DNA of 64,000 bases from Malurus cyaneus samueli (lineage: Eukaryota; Chordata; Aves; Passeriformes; Maluridae). The DNA is taken from the NCBI GenBank assembly GCA_009741485.1, contig CM019217.1, positions 36,473,298 through 36,537,297 of the forward strand, written 5' to 3'. Position 1 is the first letter of the stretch; every line of letters begins with the position of its first letter. The position numbers and the translations under genes are program-made. Below are positions 47,231 to 61,598 of this stretch, piece by piece. The notes below the pieces were generated by a model. It saw nothing but the letters and a program-made list of their open reading frames with translations. It ran no database searches and had not been told where the DNA came from.

Positions 47231-49932
47231 CCCCACTCCAAGAACCTTATTAACTTGTAATAGCTTCTGTTTATGCAGTGCAATGAACTGAGGTCAGTGG
47301 GAAAGTGTCAGCTGCAGAGTATGACTCTGCTTTCACTGCATCATGGAACTTGGCTCAGCCACGCAGTGACAGGTAACAAACTGCATTCTGTAGCTTTCAG
47401 AACCCTCAAAGGATATGTGGCTGAGAAAGGCTTGCAAATGCCTTCTCTTGATTAATAGTCACAAAACTGAAGTGATCATAATTTATCCCTAGCAAGGAGA
47501 TGTACTTCTTTCCAGCAGCAATAAAGACGCCAAGCCCACAAACCTACACAATATAAAGAAAACGTCTTTAAAGAAATTCACAGTCATCATGCCAAACACT
47601 AAATGAATTATTTTTCTCATTTCTTGTCTCACCACAGTTTCCTCCCACTTGGACATGCATGTTAGGCATTCAGTTAACCTCAAGCATAGCTTTCCTGGCC
47701 CTATCACTGTATCCGCACTCCCCAACAGGAGGGTATGCTAGCCTACATTTTTGCAATGTAAAAAGAGTGACATAACTTTTTTTCTTAAAGTAGCTTGTCT
47801 GCAAGAACACTTCTATTATACTTGGCTCAGTCCCAGAAAATGCTCGTTCCTGTGCACTTTCTGGTCCTGTGCTCATGACAGTGCTCAGAGCCGCTCTGAC
47901 TCACAGCTCTATGCCATATACCCCATTCTGAACCTCTCAGCTGCATTTGCTTCCCCATCTATAACTTTCATCGACCTCCAGCTCTTTCACTGCACTTCTT
48001 GAGAAGTGTTTTGTTCATAAACCCAGCGGAGGAATATGTTATGACAATGGAGTTTTAAGGAAGGCTTTTTGTTTTGTTGTGTCATGAACTTTATCCATCC
48101 TATTTTGTCATCTGTGGCTTTCTTTTCTTGTTCTAGCACATATTTCATTGCTAAAGCTATTTCACAAACAGCCTTGGAAGTCAATCCTTTTTCAGATAAC
48201 AATCTTTTTCAGCTGATCCACCTTCCCGTCTACTTCCAAATCCATCAGAGAGTGATTTATTTGGCTACAGTGCTGCATTGTGTGCTAAAATATTTATAGA
48301 AGAAGCTACAGTGCCATGATACTCACCAGTTTGAGTGAATCACAGAATTTAATTTTTATTTTTACTTTCTTTTCCATAAGAAAATTCAACTTGGGATACT
48401 AACACTGGACTTCACTGACTGTACGAAGAACCAAAAAAAACCCCTCAAGTTACATGAAACCTTTATTTGGAAAAGAGTTACTTCTTTTCCTTCAGGAAAA
48501 ATTGAATTTTAGTTTGTTTGATGGCTTTTTCGATAAAATAAGCAGCTGTTTCTGATGTTTTACACATTCAAAAGAATATTCTATGAAAATAACAAAAGGA
48601 ATAATTTCTCCTCACAGAGTCTGATCACTTTTTGAAATCTCACGCTACGAAGTGCCATCATTTGGACTTCACTGAAAGAATTTCACCTGCGTTTCACGGC
48701 CTACCCCATTTATTGTTTGATCTCCTCCTCTTAACTGAACTGCCTTGAATATTGGCTCAACAAGCCTCAGTGAAATTTCTCTTCTTTCCTGTATCCTGAT
48801 AATATATACAAGTAACATGTGGCTCAGGGTCTAGAAAAAGTTTTTAATTAAAAACAGGTGCTAGAATTATACTGTCTTCAGCTTTCCTCATGTTTCCTGA
48901 CTTTTTTTATTTCCAGTTCAGAACAGAAAAATTTGTTGAGAGCACAAGCTTTATTGTTAATGGGTTCTTGTAAATACCTTGATACATAAACTATTTGTTT
49001 TGTTGTTTACTGCAAGAGTACTGCTATGGATGTGCAGTTTTAGGATATTAACTGTAGGTATGGGAAATGTTTTTACTTTTAAAGATACCTCTGATTATGA
49101 AATTGCAGTTGAAGTATAGTAAAATAAATACTGTGTATATTATGTTTTTTCTTCTTTTGCTCAATCAGATCTTTTGCAACATGGATTTTGTTTTAAACAG
49201 GAAAACAAAGCAAAATCCTCGAAGTAAATTGCAAAATCTAACATGCTATATTTACCTTCTGATAACCTTCACCAACATCTAAAAGTAGTCATTTGACTTT
49301 TAGTGGCAACCACTGTTCATGCTTTACCTACAAATTTTCTTTTCTTGAGAGAACTTGTCCTCTTGCTGCTGAGATATCTCCGCTTCTGCATTTGCCAGAG
49401 CAAAGGGGGTAAAGTTGGCCTGGATCCAGCTCTTACATAGTGTCTGAAAGGATTTTAACACATCAAAGTGTCAGCTAGATCGAATGAGCCAGAGTTTTAG
49501 AATAATTGAAAGTTCGATTTCCATTTGCCCAAGATCTTTACTTATCTTAACTTTGTTAAAATTTCCTCAGCATTATAAAATTAATTACAATCTTGTTACC
49601 TTTCCTTCTTTGCACTCTCTCAATGACAGCAGATTCTGAAATGTTTCTTACAAAAATCTCAACCCTAAATTTCTGGGGTTTTGCAACAAAAGAGTGGGAT
49701 CATCTTATATGGAAGTTCCTGATTTTCCGTGTTCAAATGGACACATCCTTATTTATTTCTCAGCTTTAGGTAGTAATAGGAAAGCCAGGAAGAATATTTG
49801 TCACAGTAGATTTTGAACTGATTAAAAATAAATCACATTTACTTTGAAGCAATTTAAGAAAATCTTAACTGTACTTTTTTATCCTACCATATGTTTTCAG
49901 GCCTATGACAACACTTGAAGAACTTTCACTAA
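47231..49932. other. unique DNA, no gene seen
   Basis: No transposons or RNA genes recognised. Short frames on both strands have no recognised domains. Confidence 0.5.
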
Positions 49933-49960
49933 AAATCTCATCTTTTTTAAGATGAGATTT
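49933..49960. repeat. perfect 12-bp hairpin
   Basis: AAATCTCATCTT (49933-49944) and AAGATGAGATTT (49949-49960) are perfect reverse complements with a TTTT loop. The stem is longer than is likely at any single position by chance. There is no U run after it and no known RNA family is recognised. Confidence 0.8.
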
Positions 49961-50702
49961 ACCTCTGTCCAGATTTAGAGAACACAGGGCTGGCTGATCT
50001 AGACTCTATGTCCACTTTTTTCTACTAGGAAAGTATGTAAAGACCAGAGGTGCTTCAGTGGCATTTCCATCACACTACTCAGAGGCTGGTCTCATCTTGT
50101 TCCCCCATTGCTTCCCATACTCTACAACCATCTCTTTGAGAGTGCATGCTCCCAACAGGATGTTTCTGCAAAATTTTTTTGAAAGTCAATGTTACGCTCT
50201 CTTGATTGCTATGAAAAGAAGAGAAAAGAACTGGATCTTTATTCAGTTATTGTTCTTATTTTATTTCTCTTTTTTTCCTGTCAGAGCAGACCAATTATTT
50301 CTGTTATGAAACAGCCTCTCATAACTAGGGGACTCACTGAAGGCTGGCCCCTGTGTGAAGTCTGAAACTGCCTTTCTTAATCCCACATATAAAGGATTAG
50401 TAACACTTTTAACAGTCCACTTAACAAGTATAATATTCTGTAGAAGCTATATATGTATTCATTTTGAAAATATTTATTTATATTTCAGTATCTAGTTTAT
50501 ACTTTGCCCATCTTCAAGGTCCCTGAGACTCACAAGAGCATGCAACCTTTCTGTCTTCTTCAACCCTGCCAGCAAGACAAGTTTTAGAAATACTTTGTCA
50601 GTGGTTCAAATTCTAAATTTTTGTGTAGAAATTCATTCACAAGAGAAAAAGATGTTAGATGCTGTCCCCATAATCCACCAAATAATTAAGAAGTCCTTCC
50701 CT
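49961..50702. other. unique AT-rich DNA, no gene seen
   Basis: Nothing recognisable beyond short open frames. Confidence 0.5.
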
Positions 50703-50760
50703 ATGCAAAAAAAGGAAAAAAAGGGGGGGGAGGGGAACGGACAAACAAAAAAAAAACCCA
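50703..50760. repeat. polypurine A/G tract
   Basis: Runs of A are followed by a G8 run (GGGGGGGGAGGGG near 50724-50736), then A-rich ACAAACAAAAAAAAAACCC. A low-complexity purine tract; the G8-A-G4 core is about 13 bases. Confidence 0.9.
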
Positions 50761-53700
50761 AGTATGAGAAAAACATATAAAGTGTAAGTATACTTATATA
50801 AGTATAAAGTCTACAACTGCACCAAAGATCTACTCTTATTCCAGAAGGTTGAGAGCTATGCTTTTACACTGACTTGAGGATATTTACATGTCAGCCTCGA
50901 TTCTGTCCCATTAAAGTCATAAGAACTCTAACAAGTCCATTAATGTGTCGTCAGCACATACGCAAATAGGTTCAAAAATAAACATTGCCTCTAAAAAAAT
51001 TACCTTCTTCTTCACCGTGCTCTTCAAGGCCAAGAATGTATCCATAATAAGTGTAGTAATATTTAAAATATCCATAGTATCTGTATTAATATAAGCACAA
51101 ATTTAAATTTTTCTAATGGAAAATTATGAGAAAAAAATGGATGATTTAACTCCTCTAGACTGAATCTTTGCTATTTCAAACTCTCTTCAGAAAAAAGCAA
51201 AAACCTTGCTACTCACTCAATAGACAATGTCCCTTTCTAGCTCTGCTTCTAATAATATGAAAAATATTAATCTCTCCTGCAAGCTGGTCTAAGAAGCTCT
51301 TTTGGATAGCAATGACATCTTCGCATTATTAATAGCTGATCCAATCTGACTTGCTGTAGTAACAGCTTTTGCCAGTGTGAGATTAGGTCCAACTAACAGC
51401 CTTACAAATTTCAGCATGTCTTTATCTAGAAGGATTTTACAATGCAGTGTCCTTCCCTGACCAAGAAAAGCAGCAAAACAGAAACCGTGCCTGCCTTGAA
51501 TCATCAGTCATAAGCAAGCAATCCTCAATTACACTTATCTACTTTTAAAGGAGTTATTTTTGAATCCCAAAGGGAAAAACTAAAATAAGAGGGCTAATAC
51601 TTTCATGATTCTTCCTCATTCTATTCTTTGCTATTTCTTCAAATATCATGAAGTATCTCTCCCTACCTCTTGTTAAAGCATATCTATTTCTCACTGACTT
51701 CCTCGCAGTGTATTTTTCAATCTTTCTCCAATTTTGTTTCATTTTTCCTTTGGGATTATATCTTTGCTATCCATAGTTCCACCCACTTTCGATTCCCCAT
51801 CCATGCTGTAGGAATGCCTATAATGTTGCTGAGTAGATATTAGGACTTCTTTCACAGATTTCTAACACGGCAAGGAGAAGGACTGGAAGAGTGACATTTT
51901 GACCTCTCGTTTACTGCTGGATGAGCTATTGGGTGTTCTGGATGCATTGATTCTCCTTTTCCTGTCAGAGTAGACCATTCTTTTGCAGGTATTATCTCAT
52001 CAGTCTTTCAGACAAGTGTGCACACCAAGCTGGGCTGGTTCATGAGTGAACATTTGTTTTCCACTTTTGTTCATCTTCACTAAACAAGTTTAGATTATGC
52101 AAAAACTAAGAGTTTGAGGGCAAGGAGGATTGATACACTTGAGTCCACAAAAATTTTGGTGATATTATACACAATAAGGAGAACTTCTAGAGAAGATTTA
52201 GGACATCATTTGAAAGAAACTGAGAAATAAAATTACCAGGCAAATAGAAACTAGAAAATACATGAGGTTTTGGATCTGTTTTTTCCTACTCTAAGCCTTA
52301 TTGGTTTTATTACTGACAATTTATTTAATTTTAGATGCCCATAAAATTTGTAATTTTATTTTCTTTCCTTTAAGCTGATTTTTTTTCTGCCTTTAAAGCA
52401 AGAAAATAATTTACTGAAAAGTTACATAGAAAGAAATATGCCTAAAACAGGATGATAGTATAGCATGAGCATTAAATTGTTTTTTTTAAAAACACCACAA
52501 AATTAGTCTGTTCCTCAGAGAGTCTGATCAGGATACAAATTATGGTTGGCAAGACAAACAAGGAGCATCTGCTCAGCTGTTAAGCCAAAATCAGCCAAGC
52601 TAAATTCAGACCAACAACATAAAGCTGAAAAGGTTTCCATCACTCCCCAAACCTCAACCACCCAGTTACATTTGCCTACATTTTTGTTCTAACTCTTTGT
52701 AGCCGATATGCTGATCTCCTCTTTGTAATACTAACAGGTATGTGGTTTAAAAAAACAGAAACTGAGAGGAAAGTTCCCAAGACATGATGTCTTTTCCCCC
52801 ATTTTCCAATTATCTTAACAACCAAGATTATTGTGAAGAACATTTTTACTTTTGCTCAGCAGTATTTATAAACAATTAGCCATGTGTACCCCACAGGAAA
52901 ATACATGGAAACATTGAAATGTTGTTTAAAAGATCAGGAGAGATTATACTATAGAATAATATTTAGACTTTCCACATACCCCAGCATAAGCAGAAAATTA
53001 TTATGACCATGTTTCAGGTTTCATAGCAAAGCCTGTTTTTGGGAAAAATGAATTATTGCAGGCCTAAGAGCTATGTGGCTGCTGAAAGACTACCAACTTA
53101 TGATGGTCTCTCCATGCAGATGAGTGCTATCATAACCATGGTAAAACCTTAATATTGAGCTGTAAAACTCAAGGGAAAATATATTCCTATGAAGTGATTA
53201 TCTCTTATGTTTCTGGACATTCTAAAGATACATTACATTCTCCTAATAATACTTGCTTTCTTTTGGATATGATATTTTAGAAGAACAGCTTGCACTTATA
53301 ATCAGTACAATTTATCACCTATCCCCAAAGTACCCTGCTGCTGAAATGCCTGACATATATATTAGGTGTTGTGGATTTAGCAAAAATTGAATTATAAATT
53401 GCCTTGCCAGCTTTTGCCTCTGGAAATAATGAAAAAGTGAGCTTAAGAAATGTTCTCCTGAAGGATTTATTTTTAGTGGCAATAGAGAAAGAAACAACAA
53501 ACATGGATTGACCAGATTTTATCATTTTAAGAAGTGAATATCTTTGTCTCAAGAAAAAAAAAAAGACTGCACTGGGATTGCTTGAATGTCCCTGAAAATA
53601 ACCCATTGAGAAAGGAAAAAAAAATAAAAATAAAACCCTAACAAAACATTGATTTGTATTCAGTAAGCCAATATGAGAAATTCAAGGTCTTGTGCCCAAA

Positions 53701-56700
53701 TGAAGTCAGATTAAATGTCATCCAAAATACTTTCTTTTCTCTTCTCTTTTCTGTTAAGTGCTTTTTCTCGATGAATGAAATTATTTGCAATGGCCTTTCA
53801 GAGTTTAACATTATCCAACTCCCCAAAATAATAGAGCCTTTAATAAGTTATCTAAGTTGGCAGAATGATGTAAAATCCATTTCCAGCAATATTTCAGCAT
53901 CGAATGTGCATAGTTAACTTAAATGATTACAAAGGTATTCCTAAATACAATAAGCTTTAGAACTTAAACCAGCATCTAATATTTCTTTGTGAAGTCAGTG
54001 TAGTCTCTTAACAAGTTCCTGCCCAGAATAAAAAGTAACTTGTGCTCATCTACAGTTACATAATTTAAAGAAAAAACAATCTGTATGAGCACAGGCATAA
54101 ATATACATGTATTTCAATGAATCTCAGAAAAGGCTTTCCACTAAACTAAGTTGAAATTCTAGTTCAATTTCTGTCATTTTTAAATAATATATGTTTTCAC
54201 CATTTCATTAGACATTTTTGCTTTAATTAGCTGATGTTTGAGCATGAATGCAAAATTTTGGATGTAAGTGTTTTTGATAATGAAGATGGGGAGGAGTGAG
54301 GCGGTTCAGATGTGTGTGTGTCTGTGTTTGTGCAAAGAATTTAAAAGTAAGCCATTATCAGTCAAATATTGCCCTTTCTTATATTAAATATCCTATTACT
54401 AAATGAGCTGAACATAAAATTTCAATATGTCTTTGGTAGTATTGGGCAAAAATTGTATGAATTTTCTTTTTATATTTGATGTATTCTACAATATGACTTC
54501 CAAATTATGGTCACATGAAATTCACTCAGCAGTTTGACTGCACAAGTTAATAAAAGTTAACTGTCTATGCCATGCTGAGAGAAGTGCAGTCAAATGGAAT
54601 GAGATTAATTTGTGCCTAAATCTGGTTGAGAATATAAATTACATTAAACATTCACTCAGTTCATCTTACAAAGTGACTGCTGTTCCTTAGGAAATGATGT
54701 AAACAAACTACCAAAACAAAAGGAAGCAGAGCTGTAACTTCTGAGAAGATAGATCCTTGACAAACACAATGACTAGGATCCTTAACTATCAAGTAAGAAG
54801 GCAAGAATGTCCAAAATTTTGAAGGACCAAGTGAATAAGCTTAGTAAAATAAAAACAAACACATTAGAGAAAGGTGTAAAAGAAGTTATTTTTTATGGAA
54901 GTAAACTCTCCATTGAAGGCAGGGAATAAGTATAAGTGACCCACAAAAATACTTTCAGAAGTGAAGCACATAAGTCTCCATCCTCTTTGAAACTGCAAGT
55001 AGTTAACAGGATTTGGAGTGGGGGTGAAACAAAAAAACACACACAAAAAAAGTCAAAACAAAACAAAAAAGTTTGAAAAAATAGCACAGTATAGGAGAAA
55101 AGGTGAGTTTTTATAGTGGCCGTATTTAAATTTTGTTACATCCTTTTTAGAGGGCAAGTTTTTAATGCCTTGCAATTTATTTTTTCTTTTATATGGCTAT
55201 GTACTTGTTTTCATTGGTCACTGTCGGAGATTGAGCTTGAGGAAAGAATTTAAAAATATATGCAAGAAGTCATAATTTACTTTCATTTTATAAAATATAT
55301 ATATAAAAGTTTACAAGTCAGGAAACATGCTGAAGAAATGTGTTGTCATCATCTAACCACAAAATATCCTGTGGTGGCCCTGCATGACACCTGTAGTACA
55401 TGTGGGCTTTACGTCAAAATATTAGCTGGAGCTAATGATGGGCCCATTATAACCCTCCTTAGTGCTCATTACTTAGGGGACCTTTTGAAGGTGCTCTGTA
55501 TCATTCTCTGGCTGACAGGCCAGTCAGGGAAGGTTAGCAACTCCCTCTGAAGTCCTTTTTCTCTGTTGCAGCTAACAACCTACTTGGGGTCATGGAAGGC
55601 ACACTTGGATTCTTCACCTAAATGACAGAAATCCTATAGGAAATAATTAACATCTGCATGTGGTCCAAAGACTTCGAAGGAAAATAAATTTACTGTTTTT
55701 CAAGGTTTTTGGTTTGGTTTTTCTTTTTTTTTTTGAACAGAGCATAATCACCATAACAATGAATCAACATTGTTCGCTTTGCACTCAGATCAGGGGCGAC
55801 ATGAGTGTGCATGATATGTTCAGATGCCCCGTGAAGGAATTTTCCACAGATGTTCATGGTGAAGGCAAGGGGTTAAAATAATATTCCCATAGTCATAGAT
55901 TATAATATTGATGAACAGTGGAATTCTTCACCAATAGCCCTGACACTTCAGAGCATCTTTACTTCCTTTTAAGCCTCCATTGCAACATTCTACAGTTCAT
56001 TTTTATTCTGCTTTTCAGCTTTTATTATGTATATTTTATGCACAGTCAGCTTGGTTTACTGCAAGCATGGACTATTCCTGTCCAGTTTGAAGAATACATA
56101 ACCTGAAGGAAGAATTATGCTTTTGCAACTTACTTTCTATTTGTTGCATATCTTATTGCATAAAAAATCACAGATAACTCTTGAAATCTTCTGTCTTATC
56201 TTCCTGCCCCTGCAGTGATTCTCATGTCTAAAAATCCCCAACACATTCAGGGCTGTGGGCCTGCTAGCTCAGTCTTTTCTCACTCCCTAGTTTTGAATCT
56301 GACCTTGCCTTTCCACAGCTTACATAACAATTCCTATCTGATGTCAAAACTAACTTTAAAGCTGTCATATTTACTTTCTTTTGGACCTTGTTTTCACACT
56401 GCAGTTTCTCCCAAATTTCTGAGTGATTATTTGGTAAATTTGCATACATATTTATTCCATTAACTCTTTCAGTTCTCTGCAAAATACGGGGACAAGATTA
56501 TATTTCCTTGCAATAGATGCTCTCCCTCCATAAGTAAAAGACACTTTGGGAAAATGTATGCTTCCATTATTTCCTCCAGGAAAAAAACCCCAAAACTATT
56601 AGCATGTGCATCTCTTTTCCTGGCTAACACCTACAAGCAGTCAGCAAGAGACATAAGCATGCTGAATAAGACACACTGTAGCTGTGAACAAGAAAGCATG

Positions 56701-56946
56701 AGTAATAGAACTGTGGAAATATTGTACCTCAAAACCTGAATAATTTCCAGCAAGAAAAAAATTCATCACAAACGATGGAGCTGAAGATAACCATATGGAA
56801 CTACTGCATACTCAACTATTTCTCAAAATGCAGATTTAGACATTTTTCAAAAATGTGTATTGAAATCTCCAAAGCAGTGATCTTTTTATGTGTGCTTGAG
56901 TACAATGTGAGTTCTGAAAATAGAAAATATAAAGGTAGTACTGGAA
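50761..56946. other. unique AT-rich DNA, no gene seen
   Basis: No transposon, RNA gene or supported exon was recognised over this stretch. Minor features are a GTGTGTGTG run at 54311-54318 and A-rich words at 55030-55080. The 54200-54260 part (TTTGCTTTAATTAGCTGATG) resembles non-coding regulatory DNA. Many short open frames have no recognisable domains. Confidence 0.45.
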
Positions 56947-57053
56947 GAAGGAAGGAAGGAAGGAAGGAAGGAAGGAAGGAAGGAAGGAAGGAAGGAAGGA
57001 AGGAAGGAAGGAAGGAAGGAAGGAAGGAAGGAAGGAAGGAAGGAAGGAAGGAA
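56947..57053. repeat. (GGAA)n microsatellite, ~26 copies
   Basis: An essentially uninterrupted GGAA tetranucleotide array of about 107 bases. The plus frame through it reads a KEGR-type repeat, which is a translation artefact. GGAA is the core of ETS-family binding sites, and long GGAA arrays can act as enhancers for some ETS factors, but nothing here shows such use. Confidence 0.97.
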
Positions 57054-58059
57054 ATTAAAGAGCTTTGAACTGTTATATTAAAGACCTTGAAGCTGTTATC
57101 TGCCCAGTTTTAGTACAATATAACACTTGGCATCAAGGAAGATGCTAATTTAATTAAAGAGGTATTCAGGTAACTCAAACTGAAGAAAGTCAATGAAATT
57201 TAAAACGTGGGAGTCTAGGTGCATTTATCGTTTAAGGAAAATTAAATAGCAAAAGCAAAAATAAAGGCAGAAAGAAACATCCGCCACTATATGAACAGTA
57301 AAATGAAAGCCATTCCTTCATAAAACAATCCACCAGTAAAATATCTGAGTTTTGTTCTGCAGAAATAAAGTATTCCTTGAATATAGATCAGTAGCAAAGA
57401 AAAATATAAGGAAGTAAATATTTTCTGAAAAGCAGGAGGAAATTCCTCAAAAATAGTAGTGCTTCAATTTGAGAATTCTGTGTGTCGTTTACAGCACTGA
57501 AGCTGAGGTCTTGGAACAGCGCTCCCATCCTTCACATCTGACCAGATTGTAGGGACTGGTAAGCAGCCAAGGGAAACCATTTCTGATGTGGTAATGACAC
57601 CCAAGTTTGTCTATTACAAGTTTGAGGCCACAAAAATATCGATGGGCAGCTAAGAATCAAACCTGAGTCACTTCAGTCACTAGATTAAATAAATTAAATT
57701 TAAAGGGTCAGTATAAAGGAGTAAATTGAAGTACTAGAACATCAAAATTTTAACTGCCAAAACCTCAACAATATTTTGCAAAAGCTAGAGAAATTTGTCA
57801 ATGTGCATTGTTGCTACTACAGAATTAACTTCAAGGCTACAAAAAAATCAATTTTTATATTCGATTTTTTTACTCTGTTGCCCCTTCCTTACCCCAAAGT
57901 CCCAGAACCCTCCCCAGTTATATTATTTTACATACAGTAGAGTATGGTGGTGGAGAAACATTTCAGAAAGCTCTTCTAGGATTCAAATGAATTTGAAAGC
58001 TAATTTATTCCCCACCCCAGTCAAGCAGTCTCCAATAAAGGAAATCATCTGTTTCTAAC
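57054..58059. other. unique AT-rich DNA, no gene seen
   Basis: Nothing recognised. The first 130 bases after the microsatellite (TGCTAATTTAATTAAAGAGG near 57141) contain homeodomain-type words. Confidence 0.45.
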
Positions 58060-58440
58060 CTGAGATGACATTTGGCAAGTTTCAGAGTAAATATTCATGA
58101 CAAAGTCATAAGCCTTTGCTAACAGAGTTTTCCACTGGAAATGCTGACAGGTCCTTAAGGACAGTGGTGTGAACAGCACCTCTGTAATAAGCAGTAATTT
58201 AAAGGCTGTGCATTAGTTAACTATTAGTGCCAGTAAACAAGTGGTCCTGATGAGATTTCAAATTAGAGCTTCAAGCAACTAACTCATTTGATATTTAACC
58301 CTCTTGCTTTCCTGCCTCATGGCAGTGGAAACATTATCTATCATAACAATATTATTTAGCTCCCTCACTCGATAGAAATAGAAATCCAATAAAAGTAGAT
58401 AAATTATTTGTGACAATAAGAAATACCATATTTCAAAAAA
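58060..58440. promoter_or_regulatory. candidate conserved non-coding block
   Basis: Repeat-free DNA with AGTAAATATTCATGACAAAG, GTAATAAGCAGTAATTTAAA, CATTAGTTAACTATTAG and TCATAACAATATTATTTAGC. The wording is dense in homeodomain- and forkhead-like sites. No coding frame. Confidence 0.25.
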
Positions 58441-59731
58441 TGCAGCCATTTAACATTTTTCTAGTGGTAATTACATCTACAGCTTTGTACTGGCTTGTGT
58501 TGGCCATGACACCTAGAAATGAGAAAATAAAGTGTGCTATCCTATTCTGCCAAGCAGCAATAATGCATCATGACCAACATTAAAATAATCATCTCTCCTA
58601 TTTAGGGTAGACCTGTGTCACAAAACACACCAGATCCCTGCTCTGTGCCCTTTGGATAGACCAGTAGTCACACTACTCATGAAAAAATTGTTTCTTCTTT
58701 CTAACCTGAAACCAAGAAGCCCCAACTGCTTGTCCAGGGAATGCCAGTGGCATGCTTAGAACATGGAAGAACATTTGGATTATAGAGTTTAAATCAAGAA
58801 CTCTTTTTGCCTAAGCAAAATGAAACGTTTGCACATGCATTTCTATCACCCCAGAACATCAGAGAGGCCTTGTGTCATATCCTCAGTTGTGCACTCTGTG
58901 GCTCTGCACTGCATGAACTGTAAACAGCCCTGAAAATTCAAGGAGAGAATTTCATCACTGTCACTTACATTGACCTTCTGCAGGTACACACAGACACCAC
59001 AGCCTCTCCTCCTCTTGTTTCTCACAGTCAAATGCAGTAAGTTTTCAGAGAGAGGTTTTGCTTTTGACTGAGAAGCCAGGAAGTGACAGGGTATTTATTC
59101 ATTTGATCACAGTCCTATCCAGCTCTCTCAGACCCTTTATCCTCTGATAAATGGTAAGACAGAAGGATTCTCACAGCAACCTTGCCTTTCCTCTTCCAGA
59201 TTCTGTTTCAGTATTATGCCCATAACTATTGCTTTTGAATTCCAAGACTACATAAGAGCCTTTATTTTGATTATATTTGAACACAACATACAGACAGCAG
59301 TTTTCCTGCACATCAGGAAATGCAGTTCACATAGCTCTAAATGTAAAAATTTGTTATCAAAGAGAATAATCCCATAAAATTTAGGACACAAAATACATAT
59401 CATTAAGTGAAAAACAACTTCATGAAGAAATACTAAAAAGACAAATCTTTAAATCAAAATATTTCTAGTCCATACTGCTAATGTTTAAGCCTCATTAGTA
59501 TTTTAAAGAAAATTTTTACAATATATTTCACTATCTACAAATAGTTTCACAATGGCATTTTCAAAAAAGTTAATTATTCTTCCAGAAAGATACTATGAAA
59601 ATATGCAGTTATCTGCCATGAGAGTAATTTTCAGTTGTAAGATTTATTATGACTGCAGAAGGAAAAATCAATGAAGCAAATAATCTGTAAAGACGCAGTA
59701 ATCTTATCTTCTTACCACTAATTACAAACCA
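58441..59731. other. unique AT-rich DNA, no gene seen
   Basis: No transposons or exons recognised. Confidence 0.5.
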
Positions 59732-59738
59732 CCCCCCC

Positions 59739-59770
<32 letters not shown>
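59732..59770. repeat. C8-A31 homopolymer junction
   Basis: Eight C followed directly by 31 A, then TAAAAAGAAGAAGAGG. The abrupt C-to-A switch is a simple-sequence junction prone to replication and sequencing slippage. No retroposon body precedes it. Confidence 0.95.
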
Positions 59771-59772
<2 letters not shown>

Positions 59773-61343
59773 AAAAGAAGAAGAGGAAAGGAACAGAATT
59801 GCTTTGCCTGGTCGACGTGTGCCTGCATTTTCCTAGTAGGTACTAATATGTCTTGACACTCAAAACCAAAGAGGTACTGCTATGAGTCTCCTAAATTTCA
59901 TACCACAGACATAAGAAGTTTATGGCAGGTCCTTTAATTGTTAGTCAACAGTAATTTGTACATTAACATCTTCTCGCAGTTTACTATGATCTTTTTATTT
60001 TGCATTTGATTTGACATTACTATGCTATTAATAGCCCTTTATTCTCTTTATCATAGGTTTATTATTACAGAAAATTAGTAACATCCAGAGGTAAAGGGAA
60101 TGTGCCTTCCTCAAGACGATATTTTTGCAAGTGTTGCTATAAATTTGGTATTTTCAATATATTTGATTTAACTCTTTGCAATTAAGTCTATCTCAAGTAT
60201 AATGCATGGTACATGTAAGTACACCTGGGGCTGCATGATGCTGCAGTGTCAAAGAACTCACCCTCCTACATTTCCTTGCAACACCAGTTACTTCTAAGAA
60301 TATTAAAACAACTCCCCCAGTTCTTTCTCAACCTCCCTTTCTCAAAAGAAAAGAATCAGAAAACTTCTTACTCTATCTATTTCCTGTAAATAATTTTTCA
60401 TGTTACCATGTAACAATGAAACGACAGAAAAGTACCAGAACATCAAACAGAAAATTAAACAATTCCATGTCAGTTCACCAAAAGGCAAAATAACATTTCT
60501 CAGAAGTTGACTAAGGCACTTTCTCAGGAAGTCAGGTACTTTTTTTTCCTTTTTTTCTTCCAGAGATTTACAGATTTCCCCAAAATTTAATGAAGTGTCA
60601 GTCATTCTAAAACTGATAAGTTCTCGCTGAAATACCGAATCATGACAGCACCAAGTCACATCCTAGCAATTAGATCCAATTCCACTGACTTCGACCCTGC
60701 AGCACATGTAAGTCTGAATTTGTTTCATAAAGTCTGGGCATCCACTTCTGCAAACAAAAGAGATATATTCTTAGTTTGCACTGAGAACTGAATTGGTCAT
60801 AGACACACATGGCATGAGTTCTCTCCCGATTTGCAGAAAAGCTGTTTCCAGCACAAGCAGGCTAGACCAGCTGTACATTTACCCCAGTCAGTAGGGTTTG
60901 ATTTGAGCTACAGACAGCACAATTCAATGAGCAGCTCAAATAAGCTCTCTGACACCAGCTGTGGCATCACCCATTTGATGGGACACATGGATCAGTCCCT
61001 GGGGAGCTGCAGTTGTCCCCCAGCAAGGCAGACACCTGTGCATAGCCACCTCTGCACAGTGTTTTATCAGACAGAGTGGAAAAACAATGAATGTTCAAAT
61101 TCTGGTAATTTTAATGACTATCTGTGATTGTTTTCTTTAACATGCATTTGAGAGTGCAGAATGGTTTGCCTTTTGCTGGTCCTGTCAGACCTAGTTCTGT
61201 TCATCCTCCTGCTGCTTCCAGATATCTGCTGTGTGAACCTGTGCCCTCTGTTCTGGCACGCCATTTCTGTCTTGCCTCTCCAGAAACTCCTGGTCTCATT
61301 ACCAAATTAATACACTTAGCAAAATTAGTTATGCAGCCTAGTG
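59771..61343. other. unique DNA, no gene seen
   Basis: Frames at 60342-60659 (minus) and 60831-61127 and 61124-61384 (plus) have no recognised domains or convincing splice context. Confidence 0.45.
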
Positions 61344-61368
61344 TTTTTTTTTTTTTTTTTTTTTTTTT
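61344..61368. repeat. T25 homopolymer
   Basis: Twenty-five T, ending in ATTTAAAAG. Read on the minus strand it is an A run, but no retroposon body lies next to it. Confidence 0.95.
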
Positions 61369-61598
61369 ATTTAAAAGTGCATGAGTCAGTTTACTGTTGT
61401 GGTCAGGTGTATTAGATCAGGACACAGCAAAAGATTTGGCACTCTAGCTTATTTCTTTTACTGTGTGTCTGACTAACCTTAAAGTAAAGTATTTGCCATT
61501 TAAAATGCTTTAGAATAATAGCCAAATGAACTCTCAATTTACAAAAACTGGCTTTGCTTCTCATAATTCAGTTTCTTCAGTCTTTGTTTTGGCTTGGG

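Noticed and set aside
56775..57068. 97-codon frame ending in KEGR repeats
   Set aside because: The repeated part is a direct translation of the GGAA microsatellite. The rest has no recognisable domain.
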